A program made the position numbers and the translations under genes. 64,000 nt of DNA from an uncultured Bacteroidales bacterium (GTDB lineage Bacteria; Bacteroidota; Bacteroidia; Bacteroidales; ML635J-15), in the NCBI GenBank assembly GCA_905234755.1, contig CAJOIT010000003.1:135135-199134 (forward strand), read 5' to 3'. Below, one piece after another: positions 26,513-35,116 of the stretch (positions within the stretch are counted from its first letter, which is position 1; the number at the start of each line of letters is the position of its first letter). Under the pieces are notes generated by a model. It did not search any database, was not told the origin of the DNA, and worked only from the letters and a program-made list of their open reading frames with translations.

Positions 26513-27625
26513 ATGATAAAGAATTTTGAAAAATATTTGGCAAGTGGTCTTTTGTTCAGCGCAGTGCTGATGATGTCTGTTGTTTCGTTTTCGTGCAAGT
26601 CGAATAATAATGCTAAAGAAGCAACGAATAAGGAAGTTGAAAATGATACTATTGCAGAAGTAGATAGCATTGCAGCCGATACCCTGCCGATTTTTGCAGA
26701 CTACGATTTCATGTATTTCCGCGGTTCGAAGATCTGTTTCTTCTCGGTGGAAAATATGGATTCGCTAGTGTATGAAGGTGAGACTGACGAAATTGTGAAC
26801 TACGAGTTCTTGCCAGGCACTTTTAAGTTATATTATTCGGTGTGCAAGGATAGCACTATGGTGCTCAAGTATATCGACTTTGCTTCTGAAAATCCGGAGC
26901 CACAGGAGATTGTTAGCTGGGGACTTGCCTGCAACGACTGCATAACCGAAACATACGGCACATATTCGGGGCTGAGGATAAGTGATGACGGTAGATATTT
27001 TGGCGTGAACTATGATTTCAGCTGGGATGGTTACTGGTTTACCAAGATAAAGGTGTACGACAATGAATCGCACAAGTTTGTAACAACCCAAAATCAGGAA
27101 AAACTATATAGTTATTTCAATAGTTCGTCCGACGATGAGGAAGAAAATGATGATGACGCTAGTACCATAAGTTTCGTAGAGGACGATTCCAATTACGATA
27201 GTGATGATGAAGACCTTCCTCGTTCGCACAACTACTATTGCGAGCAGAAGGGAAAGGAAAAAGTTTGCTTAACCGACAAGTTGAAGTTTGAAGAAACTCC
27301 CGAAGAATATTATGCCGGCATGGTTTCTCCCAAGGGCGACAGAGTTGTCTTCGGCGCTGTTACAGGCTGGGGTGATTTTCCGCACGGACCGTACTGTATC
27401 GCTAGTCTCGATGGAAAATTCCAGATGATTTTGGACGGCACTGATCTTTCGTACGATGAAGGACCATCGATGGCATGGCTCGAAGATGGAACGTTCCTGT
27501 ATGTAGTTAATTTTATGGAAGGGGTCGAGGATTTCGAGCCGGCTATTATGGCAATTCTTCCCGATAGTACTAAACCTGTGGAGCTTTTCAAGGTTTCGGA
27601 GTTCGTAATGTTGCCTAAGGAATAA
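26513..27625 (+). CDS. Lipoprotein with acidic insert, function unknown
   Basis: The protein has 370 residues with a signal peptide and a lipobox-like VVSFSC (Cys about residue 29). A highly acidic Asp/Glu/Ser insert lies around residues 202-240 (SSDDEEENDDD), followed by SNYDSDDEDLP. The flanking parts contain beta-propeller-like strands such as ISDDGRYFGVNYDFSWDGYW and SPKGDRVVFGAVTGWG, suggesting a WD40/TolB-like fold (inference). No family recognised. Monocistronic, with its own promoter. Confidence 0.65.
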   Translation: MIKNFEKYLASGLLFSAVLMMSVVSFSCKSNNNAKEATNKEVENDTIAEVDSIAADTLPIFADYDFMYFRGSKICFFSVENMDSLVYEGETDEIVNYEFLPGTFKLYYSVCKDSTMVLKYIDFASENPEPQEIVSWGLACNDCITETYGTYSGLRISDDGRYFGVNYDFSWDGYWFTKIKVYDNESHKFVTTQNQEKLYSYFNSSSDDEEENDDDASTISFVEDDSNYDSDDEDLPRSHNYYCEQKGKEKVCLTDKLKFEETPEEYYAGMVSPKGDRVVFGAVTGWGDFPHGPYCIASLDGKFQMILDGTDLSYDEGPSMAWLEDGTFLYVVNFMEGVEDFEPAIMAILPDSTKPVELFKVSEFVMLPKE

Positions 27626-27880
27626 TTGAGGCGAACGGTCTGGCTGTCTAACAGTCTAACAGGCTGGCTGTCTAACGGCTAACAGCTAACAGCCTTCAAG
27701 TATAGTTTGTCTGTTTGACAGGTCTTCTGAAGGATATTTCGCCTTTTCGCCTGTTCTGCTGTTCGTCTTTGGGCCTTTTCGCCTATTCTGCTTTTAGCCT
27801 TTGTGCCTGTTCCGCTGTTTAGCTTTTAGCCTGTTTGCCTGTTCGTCTTTTAGTCTTTGTTCGTGAAATTTATTTGATTC
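27626..27880. repeat. Low-complexity gap of CTGTCTAAC and GCCTGTTCG units
   Basis: First part: tandem GGCTGTCTAACRG-type units (27640-27690). Second part: about ten degenerate GCCTGTTYG/CTTTTAGCC units (27740-27850). No coding potential seen on either strand. Confidence 0.7.
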
Positions 27881-27914
27881 TTTGCCTGTCTGTCGGAAAT
27901 TTTATCTACCTTTG
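27881..27914 (+). promoter_or_regulatory. Promoter of the 295-residue lipoprotein gene
   Basis: TTTG (27881), 22-bp spacer, TACCTTTG (27907-27914), 29 bp before the ATG. Confidence 0.6.
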
Positions 27915-27943
27915 CCATCTTATAACAAAAGAATAGTTAACGG

Positions 27944-28831
27944 ATGAAGAAAATATTGTTGTTGACGTTCATGTTTGCGTTGGCTTTCTGTTCGTGCAAA
28001 GAAAGAGACCCGTTGGAGGGTGTCCCTGCATATATCCGTGTCAATGAGGCTATTATTGACATTACAGACCCTGCACAAGGTTCTGCACTGCATAATATTT
28101 CCGACTGCTGGCTATCGGTTGACGGGAAAACAATCGGTGTTTTTGAGATTCCATTTGAGGTGCCTGTGCTTGCTAGAGGAAATGTGCATGTTGATATTGA
28201 ACCGGGTATAAAGACATCCGGACTCGATGCCGACAGGGATGTATACACCATGCTTACCAATTACTATGTCGATACGCTGCTCACTCCCGATTCAACAATG
28301 GTTTTGACACCGCATTATTCATATCGCCAGGGTGTGAATTTTGTCTTAGTCGAGAATTTCGACCAGCTAGGTTTAAAGTTTGAGAAGGCAGATTCGAGCA
28401 CATACGACTTTTCTGTAACTCAGGATGGAGCGCTTGAGGGGTATTCGATGAAGATAGAAATTCCACATGACGACTATAGCGGTCATTTTGAGTGCCGAAC
28501 ATCCAATATATATCCAATTTCGGAAAATGGCGTGACTTTCCTCGAAATGAGCTACAAGTGTAATGATTACTTCAATTTTGGAATGTTTGGCGTGGTTGAA
28601 AGTGCTACGGCAACATCAGGCGTTCGCGAAAATGTCATAACTTTGTATCCTACAGACGGAAAATGGAAGCGCATATATATAAATCTGAACTATGCGGTTA
28701 CCAATTCCAGTTCAAATTGCGGACAATTCCAGCCTTTCTATACGGCTATTAGGGTTGATACTTTAAGTCCTGTCGGTCAGAATTCGGAGATTTTCATTGA
28801 TAACATAAAGTTGTTGCATCTCGAAAATTAG
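27944..28831 (+). CDS. Lipoprotein with jelly-roll-like C-terminal domain
   Basis: The protein has 295 residues; the signal peptide MKKILLLTFMFALAFCSC gives a lipobox Cys. The N-terminal half contains PAYIRVNEAIIDIT and DCWLSVDGKTIGVFEIPFEVPVL, a beta-sandwich look. The C-terminal half ends FIDNIKLLHLEN, as carbohydrate-binding jelly rolls do. Function not recognised. The sugar-phosphate transferase begins 6 bp after its stop, so it may be part of an envelope-polysaccharide unit (inference). Confidence 0.7.
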   Translation: MKKILLLTFMFALAFCSCKERDPLEGVPAYIRVNEAIIDITDPAQGSALHNISDCWLSVDGKTIGVFEIPFEVPVLARGNVHVDIEPGIKTSGLDADRDVYTMLTNYYVDTLLTPDSTMVLTPHYSYRQGVNFVLVENFDQLGLKFEKADSSTYDFSVTQDGALEGYSMKIEIPHDDYSGHFECRTSNIYPISENGVTFLEMSYKCNDYFNFGMFGVVESATATSGVRENVITLYPTDGKWKRIYINLNYAVTNSSSNCGQFQPFYTAIRVDTLSPVGQNSEIFIDNIKLLHLEN

Positions 28832-28837
28832 TGCAAA

Positions 28838-30253
28838 ATGCAGAAGGCAAGGCAAAATCTGAAATACATAGTGTTCGACTATTTGGCGGCTGCCGCTACA
28901 TGGGGCCTTTTCTATTGCTATAGGAAACTTGACATAGAGCCTTTGCGTCTAGGTTATTCGATTCCACTTGAACTCGACTGGAAGTTCTATGTGTCGATGC
29001 TTGCAATTCCCGTTTTTTGGCTGCTCCTGCACCTGATGAGCGGTTATTATCGCACCCCGTTTCGCAAGTCGAGGGTTCACGAGCTTGGCACTACGGCTTT
29101 GGTGACACTGCTCGGCGTGGTTATACTATTCTTCGCTTTGGTTCTCGACGACTGGGTTGGTAACTACAAGCAGTATTATAGTATGTTTGGACTTCTGCTT
29201 TTCATGCAGTTTGCCTTTACATATATTCCTCGCGTGGTTATAACGACAGTCACGAACAATCGCGTCCATACCCGTAAGCTTCGCTTCAATACTCTCATGG
29301 TTGGGAGCAACGACAAGGCTGTCGAATTGTACAGGGAACTGGAGTCCCAGAAAATATCCTCAGGGTTGAACTTTATAGGTTTTGTATATGTCGATGAGCA
29401 GGATAGTTACCAGATGGAGAAATATGTCCCCAATTTTGGAAATGTAAACGATATTCGTGAAATAATATCAAAGTACAAGATAGAGGAAATTGTAATAGCC
29501 ATAGAGTCGAAGGAGCATTGTAAGATTGCCCGTATAATCAATAAGTTGTATGGTGTGAATGTTTCAGTGAAGGTTGTTCCCGACATGTACGACATGCTAA
29601 TAGGGAAGGTGCGCATATCTTCTATAATAGGTATGCCGCTTATTCAGATAAACCAGAACATAATGCCTGTTTGGCAGCTTTTTGCCAAAAGGTTTTTCGA
29701 TATAGTGCTGAGCCTTCTGGCTATGATAATTTTGTCGCCACTCTACTTAGTGCTGGCAATTGCTGTAAAGATGAGTTCGCCAGGGCCTGTAATTTACAGT
29801 CACGAGCGCATTGGCTTGAACCACAAGCCGTTCAGGATATACAAGTTCAGGTCGATGTATGTCGACTCGGAGCAAAACGGACCAGCATTGAGCAAAAAGG
29901 ATGATCCGCGCATAACAAAAATAGGCAAGTTTATGAGGAAAACCCGTCTTGATGAGACACCTCAGTTCTTCAATGTGCTACGGGGCGACATGAGTCTTGT
30001 CGGTCCGCGTCCCGAACGCGAATACTATATTCAGCAGATTGTACAGAAGGCGCCTCATTACCTGCATCTGCTTTCGGTTCGTCCGGGTATTACTTCTTGG
30101 GGACAAGTTAAGTATGGTTATGCCGAAAATGTTGACCAGATGGTCGAAAGATTGAAGTACGACATACTTTATATTGAGAATCGTTCTTTGCTCATGGACA
30201 TAAAAATCCTTATATATACGGTTAAGATTGTATTTCTAGGAAAGGGTTTGTGA
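28838..30253 (+). CDS. Polyprenyl-phosphate glycosyl-1-phosphate transferase (WbaP/WcaJ type)
   Basis: Integral membrane enzyme of 471 residues that starts exopolysaccharide or O-glycan synthesis by moving a sugar-1-phosphate onto undecaprenyl phosphate. The N-terminal half has four hydrophobic segments and a CoA-binding-like Rossmann part (LMVGSNDKAVELYRELE). The bacterial sugar-transferase domain starts at about 284: KRFFDIVLSLLAM, then SPGPVIYSHERIG, FRIYKFRSMYVD, TRLDETPQFFNVLRGDMSLVGPRPE and the C-terminal RPGITSWGQV. Length and order are standard. Sugar specificity cannot be read. Confidence 0.93.
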   Translation: MQKARQNLKYIVFDYLAAAATWGLFYCYRKLDIEPLRLGYSIPLELDWKFYVSMLAIPVFWLLLHLMSGYYRTPFRKSRVHELGTTALVTLLGVVILFFALVLDDWVGNYKQYYSMFGLLLFMQFAFTYIPRVVITTVTNNRVHTRKLRFNTLMVGSNDKAVELYRELESQKISSGLNFIGFVYVDEQDSYQMEKYVPNFGNVNDIREIISKYKIEEIVIAIESKEHCKIARIINKLYGVNVSVKVVPDMYDMLIGKVRISSIIGMPLIQINQNIMPVWQLFAKRFFDIVLSLLAMIILSPLYLVLAIAVKMSSPGPVIYSHERIGLNHKPFRIYKFRSMYVDSEQNGPALSKKDDPRITKIGKFMRKTRLDETPQFFNVLRGDMSLVGPRPEREYYIQQIVQKAPHYLHLLSVRPGITSWGQVKYGYAENVDQMVERLKYDILYIENRSLLMDIKILIYTVKIVFLGKGL

Positions 30254-30290
30254 CAAAAAATGCCAAAAAATGAAAAAAAAAGGATTTTTT

Positions 30291-30321
30291 TTTGGTATGT
30301 CAAAAAAAGTTATTACATTTG
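30291..30321 (+). promoter_or_regulatory. Consensus promoter of the HU gene
   Basis: TTTG (30291-30294), 19-bp spacer, TACATTTG (30314-30321), followed by a 65-bp leader to the ATG at 30387. Confidence 0.85.
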
Positions 30322-30386
30322 CAGTCCCAAAAAATCATGGGGACTTGAAAAGATAAATTATTTATAAACAATTAAATATTAAGAAA

Positions 30387-30677
30387 ATGACTAAGGCAGA
30401 CATTGTAAATGCAATTTCCGAAAATACCGGAATCGAAAAAATGGTAGTCCAGAAGACTGTTGAAGCTTTCATGGAGTCAGTTAAAGGTTCTTTGATTAAG
30501 GGCGAAGATGTATTTTTAAGAGGATTTGGAAGTTTTGTAGTTAAGACCAGAGCTGAAAAGACAGCTAGGGATATGGCTAAGAAAACAACAATAAGAATCC
30601 CTGCTCACAATATTCCAGCTTTCAAGCCGGCTAAGTCTTTCGTAGCAGAAGTAAAGGATAACAACAAGGTTAAATAA
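30387..30677 (+). CDS. HU/IHF-family DNA-binding protein
   Basis: Histone-like, DNA-bending nucleoid protein of 96 residues. N-terminal helices: MTKADIVNAISENTGIEK. The FLRGFGSFVVKTR strand is the family signature. The beta arm region has KKTTIRIPAHNIPAFKPAKSF, which carries the conserved intercalating Pro. The strong consensus promoter and long leader suggest high expression. The 30-residue basic ORF follows after 8 bp. Confidence 0.93.
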   Translation: MTKADIVNAISENTGIEKMVVQKTVEAFMESVKGSLIKGEDVFLRGFGSFVVKTRAEKTARDMAKKTTIRIPAHNIPAFKPAKSFVAEVKDNNKVK

Positions 30678-30685
30678 TTACGATT

Positions 30686-30778
30686 ATGCCAAGCGGAAAG
30701 AAGAGAAAAAGACATAAAATGTCTACTCACAAGAGGAAAAAACGTCTTCGTAAGAACAGACATAAAAAGAAAAAATAG
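30686..30778 (+). CDS. 30-residue, extremely basic small protein
   Basis: The short frame begins MPSGKKRKRHKMSTHKRKKR and ends RKNRHKKKK; more than half of its residues are Lys, Arg or His. The start is 8 bp after the HU stop, and a terminator follows. Similar basic 30-40-residue peptides sit between HU and RNase G genes in Bacteroidota, as I recall. The composition suits a small ribosomal (THX-like) or RNA-binding protein; that role is inference. Confidence 0.75.
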   Translation: MPSGKKRKRHKMSTHKRKKRLRKNRHKKKK

Positions 30779-30808
30779 TATTTTCTTTTTTTGAATTAAG
30801 AATTTATC

Positions 30809-30846
30809 CAAACCTTCGGAGACATTTCCGAAGGTTTGATTTTTTG
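30809..30846 (+). terminator. Terminator between the small basic gene and rng
   Basis: CAAACCTTCGGA-GACATT-TCCGAAGGTTTG, a perfect 12-bp stem, then ATTTTTTG. RNase G begins 17 bp later, so read-through or a second promoter is needed for rng. Confidence 0.88.
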
Positions 30847-30862
30847 ACGGAAACTCAAATAT

Positions 30863-32446
30863 TTGGCGAAAGTGGACGAGGTAGATGTAGAGAAAGAGGA
30901 AGTCTGTAGCGAGTTATTCCTTGATGTAAGAAGCTCCGAAGTCAATATTGCTTTGCTTAACAACAAGCGACTTGTTGAATTAAGCACAGAATACAGCAAT
31001 GTTGATTTTTCTGTCGGTGATATATATCTTGGCAGGGTTAATAAGCTTATGCCGGGATTGAATGCCGCTTTCGTCGATGTTGGTTATAGGAAGGATGCCT
31101 TCCTGCATTATCTTGACTTAGGTTCCGGCTTCTTGACCCTCAAGAAGTTTGTCAGGATGGGAATGACCAAGAATGTCAATGCACTTACTAACCTCAAGCC
31201 CGAACCCGAAATCGATAAGCGTGGTAAGATTAGCGATATGCTGAAGGTCGGCGAATATGTGCTTGTGCAGATTGCCAAGGAACCAATTTCGTCGAAAGGT
31301 CCTCGCCTGACTTGCGAAATTTCAATTGCAGGACGAAACCTCGTTCTGTTACCGTTTACCGACAAGGTTTCTGTTAGCCAAAAGATAAAGTCAACCGAAA
31401 CTCGCAAACGACTGCGTAGCTGGATTGAAGGATTGGTCCCTAAGAATTTCGGAGCAATCGTGCGTACGGTTGCCCAGGACAAGAATGTCGTAGAACTCGA
31501 CAAGGAACTGACATCGTTGCTCGACAAATGGAAAAGTTTGTTCGAACATCTGTCTGCTGTCGAGGCTCCAAACATTGTTCTTGGTGAAATGAACAGGACG
31601 ACGGCATTCCTGCGCGATATGCTCAACTCCTCGTTTCATCAGATTGTCGTTAACGATGTTGACTTGTACAACGAGGTAAAGAAATTTATCTCCGAAATTG
31701 CACCCGAAAAATCAAAAATCGTAAAGCTTTATACCGACAGAACGCCAATATTTGACAGTTATGGTATCGAAAAGCAGATAAAGACGGCATTTGGTCGTAC
31801 TGTGCCTATGCGTTCAGGTGCTTATATTGTCATCGATCATACCGAGGCGGGGCATGTCATTGATGTAAACTCGGGAAACAGGGCAAATTCAAAGAACGAC
31901 CAGGAGACAAATGCCTTGGAGGTAAACCTTATTGCAGCCGAGGAAATAGCAAGGCAACTGAGGCTTCGCGATATGGGCGGAATCATTGTTGTCGATTTCA
32001 TTGATGTGCATAGCAGTGAGAGCAAAAAGGCCATATATGACAAGATGAAGGAGTGCATGGCAAATGACCGTGCCAAGTATCACCTTACACAGTTGAGCCG
32101 TTTCTGCCTTATGGAAATCACTCGTCAGCGTGTGCGTCCTGCTACAGACATGAAAACCGCCGAAACATGCCCTTGCTGTAACGGAACTGGTAAAATCCAA
32201 GCCAGCCTTAATTTGACAGATGAGATTGAAAATCAATTGAAATATATTCTCAGAAAGAATCAAATTAACAAAGTTGTAATTAGAACCCACCCATTTGTTG
32301 AGGCTTATATAAACAAGGGCGTTTTCAAGTCATTGCGTAAGCAGTGGCAGAAGTTATATGGTTGCAAGATTGAAGTATTGCCAATGATGGCATATTCATA
32401 CATGGAATACCATTTCTTCAACGATTTGGACGATGAATTGATCTAA
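30863..32446 (+). CDS. rng: Ribonuclease G/E family endoribonuclease
   Basis: Single-strand endoribonuclease for rRNA maturation and mRNA decay; 527 residues, RNase G-sized. S1-like RNA-binding region: VDFSVGDIYLGRVNKLMPGLNAAFVDVG. Catalytic Asp motifs: HVIDVNSGNR and GGIIVVDFIDV. The Zn-link CPCCNGTGK lies near residue 436. No ATG exists upstream in frame; TTG 30863 or GTG 30872 is the start, after an in-frame stop at 30845. The first residues (AKVDEVDVEKEEV) are acidic and not conserved. The 3' end faces the transglutaminase gene with a 3-bp gap. Confidence 0.92.
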   Translation: MAKVDEVDVEKEEVCSELFLDVRSSEVNIALLNNKRLVELSTEYSNVDFSVGDIYLGRVNKLMPGLNAAFVDVGYRKDAFLHYLDLGSGFLTLKKFVRMGMTKNVNALTNLKPEPEIDKRGKISDMLKVGEYVLVQIAKEPISSKGPRLTCEISIAGRNLVLLPFTDKVSVSQKIKSTETRKRLRSWIEGLVPKNFGAIVRTVAQDKNVVELDKELTSLLDKWKSLFEHLSAVEAPNIVLGEMNRTTAFLRDMLNSSFHQIVVNDVDLYNEVKKFISEIAPEKSKIVKLYTDRTPIFDSYGIEKQIKTAFGRTVPMRSGAYIVIDHTEAGHVIDVNSGNRANSKNDQETNALEVNLIAAEEIARQLRLRDMGGIIVVDFIDVHSSESKKAIYDKMKECMANDRAKYHLTQLSRFCLMEITRQRVRPATDMKTAETCPCCNGTGKIQASLNLTDEIENQLKYILRKNQINKVVIRTHPFVEAYINKGVFKSLRKQWQKLYGCKIEVLPMMAYSYMEYHFFNDLDDELI

Positions 32447-32449
32447 AAT

Positions 32450-35077
32450 CTAATCATCATAATTCAGGCAAATCTCATACATCTGACCAGCTGTTCCAAT
32501 TTTATAGCCTTCGGAACGGAAAAATACCTTACCAGTCTTATCAATTATGTGAATCAATGGCAGATTGTCGTTGTATTGTTGTTTTGTGTCGGCAAGAATC
32601 TTTTCCAAAAGTCCGTTTTTGTCGATGGCTACAATTGTCTGCTGGGGAAGATTCCATTTCTCGGCAGAAAATGGTTCGGTTAGTTTTTCTGATGGAATAG
32701 CCAACAGTATGTTGCCGTTCCATTTTTCGTAAGATTCACGCATAGAACCAAATTCCTTCAGAATGTGTTTTGTCGGTTCGCGAACAGGGTCGATGAAGCA
32801 TAGAACTAATGGCTTGTCTTTTGCCAAGTCCTTTATGTTTAGTATTTTGCCATCTGCTTCAATTTGTGTGTCATCAGAGATAAATCCGTAAAATGCTTTT
32901 TCGCGTTCTACTAACGGTCTTATTTTTACTTCGCGCTCGGTTGTTTCGCCTTGCTTGATGTTGAAGAACTCTAGGTGCGAAAGCACTTCACCGTCGCTGT
33001 ATCTATTGCCAGTTGAAAGCATGTAGTAGCCTTCTTCGAGTTCGAGTGTCACAGGAAATTCGGCAACTCGTGGGTCGTCTTCGTAATCGAAGGTGTTGAA
33101 GTCGCCGTTTTCAAATTTAGCAATGGTGTAGTGTGTCCAGTATTGTGGTTTCAAGTCCTTGTTTCCGTTGTGTTTAAGAATAAGTTTGCCTGTCGGAGCG
33201 ACTGATTTTTCTTCTTCAAGCGAGACAATGTTCCATTTGTCGTTTTCGTAAACGAAAATCTGGCGGGTAGCATTGTCGAGGTAGGCAGGAATGTTTACCG
33301 AACGGCAGGCGGCAACGAAGAAAATGTCGCGCGAACGGCTGTCGGAATGGCGAAGTTCGAAAACACCGCGTGGTGAAATCGGGCAGTTGAAATAGTTGCC
33401 TTCCTTGTCGGTCTGGATATTGGCTTTTGTCCAGTCCAAAATATCGGAATAGGAGGGGGCATTGCCCAGAATTTCCTTTATTTTTTCGTCAAGGAACTGT
33501 CGCCATGGACGAATCATTTCCACTTCGATGCGGGGAGAAAGAATGCCTTTCACAAACACGTCTGTAGGAAATTTGTGGTCGTATTCCACAATGTGCTGGT
33601 TTAGAATTTCTGCTTTTGTGTCACGCAAATCCTTGTCCGACAATGATTTCAAAAAGTCATAGAGAAATACATTTTCATTTTTCTCTGAATGGGCATTTAA
33701 GAAGGATATAATTTCTTCGTAGTTGCCTTCGCTTTTCTTAACAATCTCACGAATTTGCTCTGCAGTAAGGTTTTCGTTTACGATTTCTGCAATCTTTTCA
33801 TCTGTAGGGAAAGTCTTTAAGTAAGCATTTCGTATCGAATCTTCGTATGCAAGACGCTTGTTGTTTTTGTCTGCTTCGTCGGGTGTAACGTTGGTTTTCA
33901 CTGGTTTCCCTGCTGGCGGTACAATGTCGAAATCCTCTTCGTATTCTTTGCCAGCGGTGCGGTTAAGCGTAAGCGTTATGTTGTCGTTTTCTCTAACATC
34001 AATCTTTGCATAGTCGTAAATGCCATCTTTGCTTGCCCATATCAGCAGGTCGCCATGTCCTGTGGTCAGACTTGCGTTGCCTTCCTTGTCGGTTTTGCCA
34101 GATGCTATTGGGTAGTATTCGGCGTAATTGTACAGTTTAAATTGTACAGTGGCATTTTCTACGCTTTTACCATTTTCGTCAACAACATGTGCGGTAATCT
34201 TCTTGGTATCGGTGTAGTTGGGAAGCATGTTTATTTTCGAGAACAATTCTCCGCGATGGTTTATTTCTTCTTCTCCTTTGTATTTTCCAAAAGCGTTTGA
34301 ATGAACCATCATGCATCGTGTAGATGGTGCAGCAAACCATCCCATGTCGAGTTTAGCATCTGGCTCGCAGGCGCCGAGGAAATACCATTTTCCATCGACC
34401 CACACTTCAACCCATGCGTGGTTGTCATCAGTATGAGCCCAACGCGGTGTGTAGCATTGTCTTGCAGGAATACCAACGGCCCTGAGTGCCGTTACCGTGA
34501 ATGTCGACTCTTCGCCGCATCGTCCGAATCCTGTGCGAATGCTTGCCAAAGGTGCAGATGTACGGGCATCAGATGCTCTGTAGCAAACCTTTTCGTGGCA
34601 CCAGTGGTTTACTTCCAATGCTGCATCGTACATTGACATGTCCTTTATGCGGTCTTTTATCTCGTTGAAAATGAACATTCTCGCAGTATCAAGGTTTTCG
34701 TTGTTGACACGGTAAACCAAAACAAAATGACGGAAAATATCTTCAGGAATAGTCTTTCCCCACGAGAAAAAGTCGCGAGCCTTGAATGCGTATCTCACTT
34801 GGTCAAGGAAAAACTTGCCGTCGTAATCGGCAAGGTCGCTGTAGGGCATGTAGGCGTACAGGAATTTCAGAGCTTCGGTTTCCTCTAGCGAAAGTTTCTC
34901 ATCGAAAACCGAAAAAAGTTCCGTGCTACGACCTTTGGCAAGTTCCTTGCGTGCCTCAAAGTCGGTTTCTACCTGCGAACGATATGCCTCATCGGTAATG
35001 AAATGTTTGGTTTCATTGTTGTTGCAAGCCGTTGATGTCATAGCGATGGCAGCAATTATGATTGTTAGTTTTCTCAT
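32450..35077 (-). CDS. Transglutaminase-like multidomain lipoprotein
   Basis: The protein has 875 residues with signal peptide MRKLTIIIAAIAMTSTAC (lipobox). A transglutaminase core at about 150-260 shows the triad context: Cys in RTGFGRCGEESTF, His in DDNHAWVEVW, Asp in FLGACEPDAKLD. Next comes a carboxypeptidase-regulatory-like beta domain (AHVVDENGKSVENATV). Then a second, degenerate transglutaminase-like region (DSRSRDIFFVAACRSVNIPAYLDN) that lacks the Cys. The last 130 residues look thioredoxin-like (KPLVLCFIDPVREPTKHILKEFG, ending RSEGYKIGTAGQM) without a CXXC. It is likely a periplasmic or surface peptidase/amidase-type enzyme; substrate unknown. Confidence 0.82.
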   Translation of the reverse strand: MRKLTIIIAAIAMTSTACNNNETKHFITDEAYRSQVETDFEARKELAKGRSTELFSVFDEKLSLEETEALKFLYAYMPYSDLADYDGKFFLDQVRYAFKARDFFSWGKTIPEDIFRHFVLVYRVNNENLDTARMFIFNEIKDRIKDMSMYDAALEVNHWCHEKVCYRASDARTSAPLASIRTGFGRCGEESTFTVTALRAVGIPARQCYTPRWAHTDDNHAWVEVWVDGKWYFLGACEPDAKLDMGWFAAPSTRCMMVHSNAFGKYKGEEEINHRGELFSKINMLPNYTDTKKITAHVVDENGKSVENATVQFKLYNYAEYYPIASGKTDKEGNASLTTGHGDLLIWASKDGIYDYAKIDVRENDNITLTLNRTAGKEYEEDFDIVPPAGKPVKTNVTPDEADKNNKRLAYEDSIRNAYLKTFPTDEKIAEIVNENLTAEQIREIVKKSEGNYEEIISFLNAHSEKNENVFLYDFLKSLSDKDLRDTKAEILNQHIVEYDHKFPTDVFVKGILSPRIEVEMIRPWRQFLDEKIKEILGNAPSYSDILDWTKANIQTDKEGNYFNCPISPRGVFELRHSDSRSRDIFFVAACRSVNIPAYLDNATRQIFVYENDKWNIVSLEEEKSVAPTGKLILKHNGNKDLKPQYWTHYTIAKFENGDFNTFDYEDDPRVAEFPVTLELEEGYYMLSTGNRYSDGEVLSHLEFFNIKQGETTEREVKIRPLVEREKAFYGFISDDTQIEADGKILNIKDLAKDKPLVLCFIDPVREPTKHILKEFGSMRESYEKWNGNILLAIPSEKLTEPFSAEKWNLPQQTIVAIDKNGLLEKILADTKQQYNDNLPLIHIIDKTGKVFFRSEGYKIGTAGQMYEICLNYDD

Positions 35078-35116
35078 GCTCCTTTTGTTTTGGTTTTTGT
35101 ATTTTCCATGTGGTGT

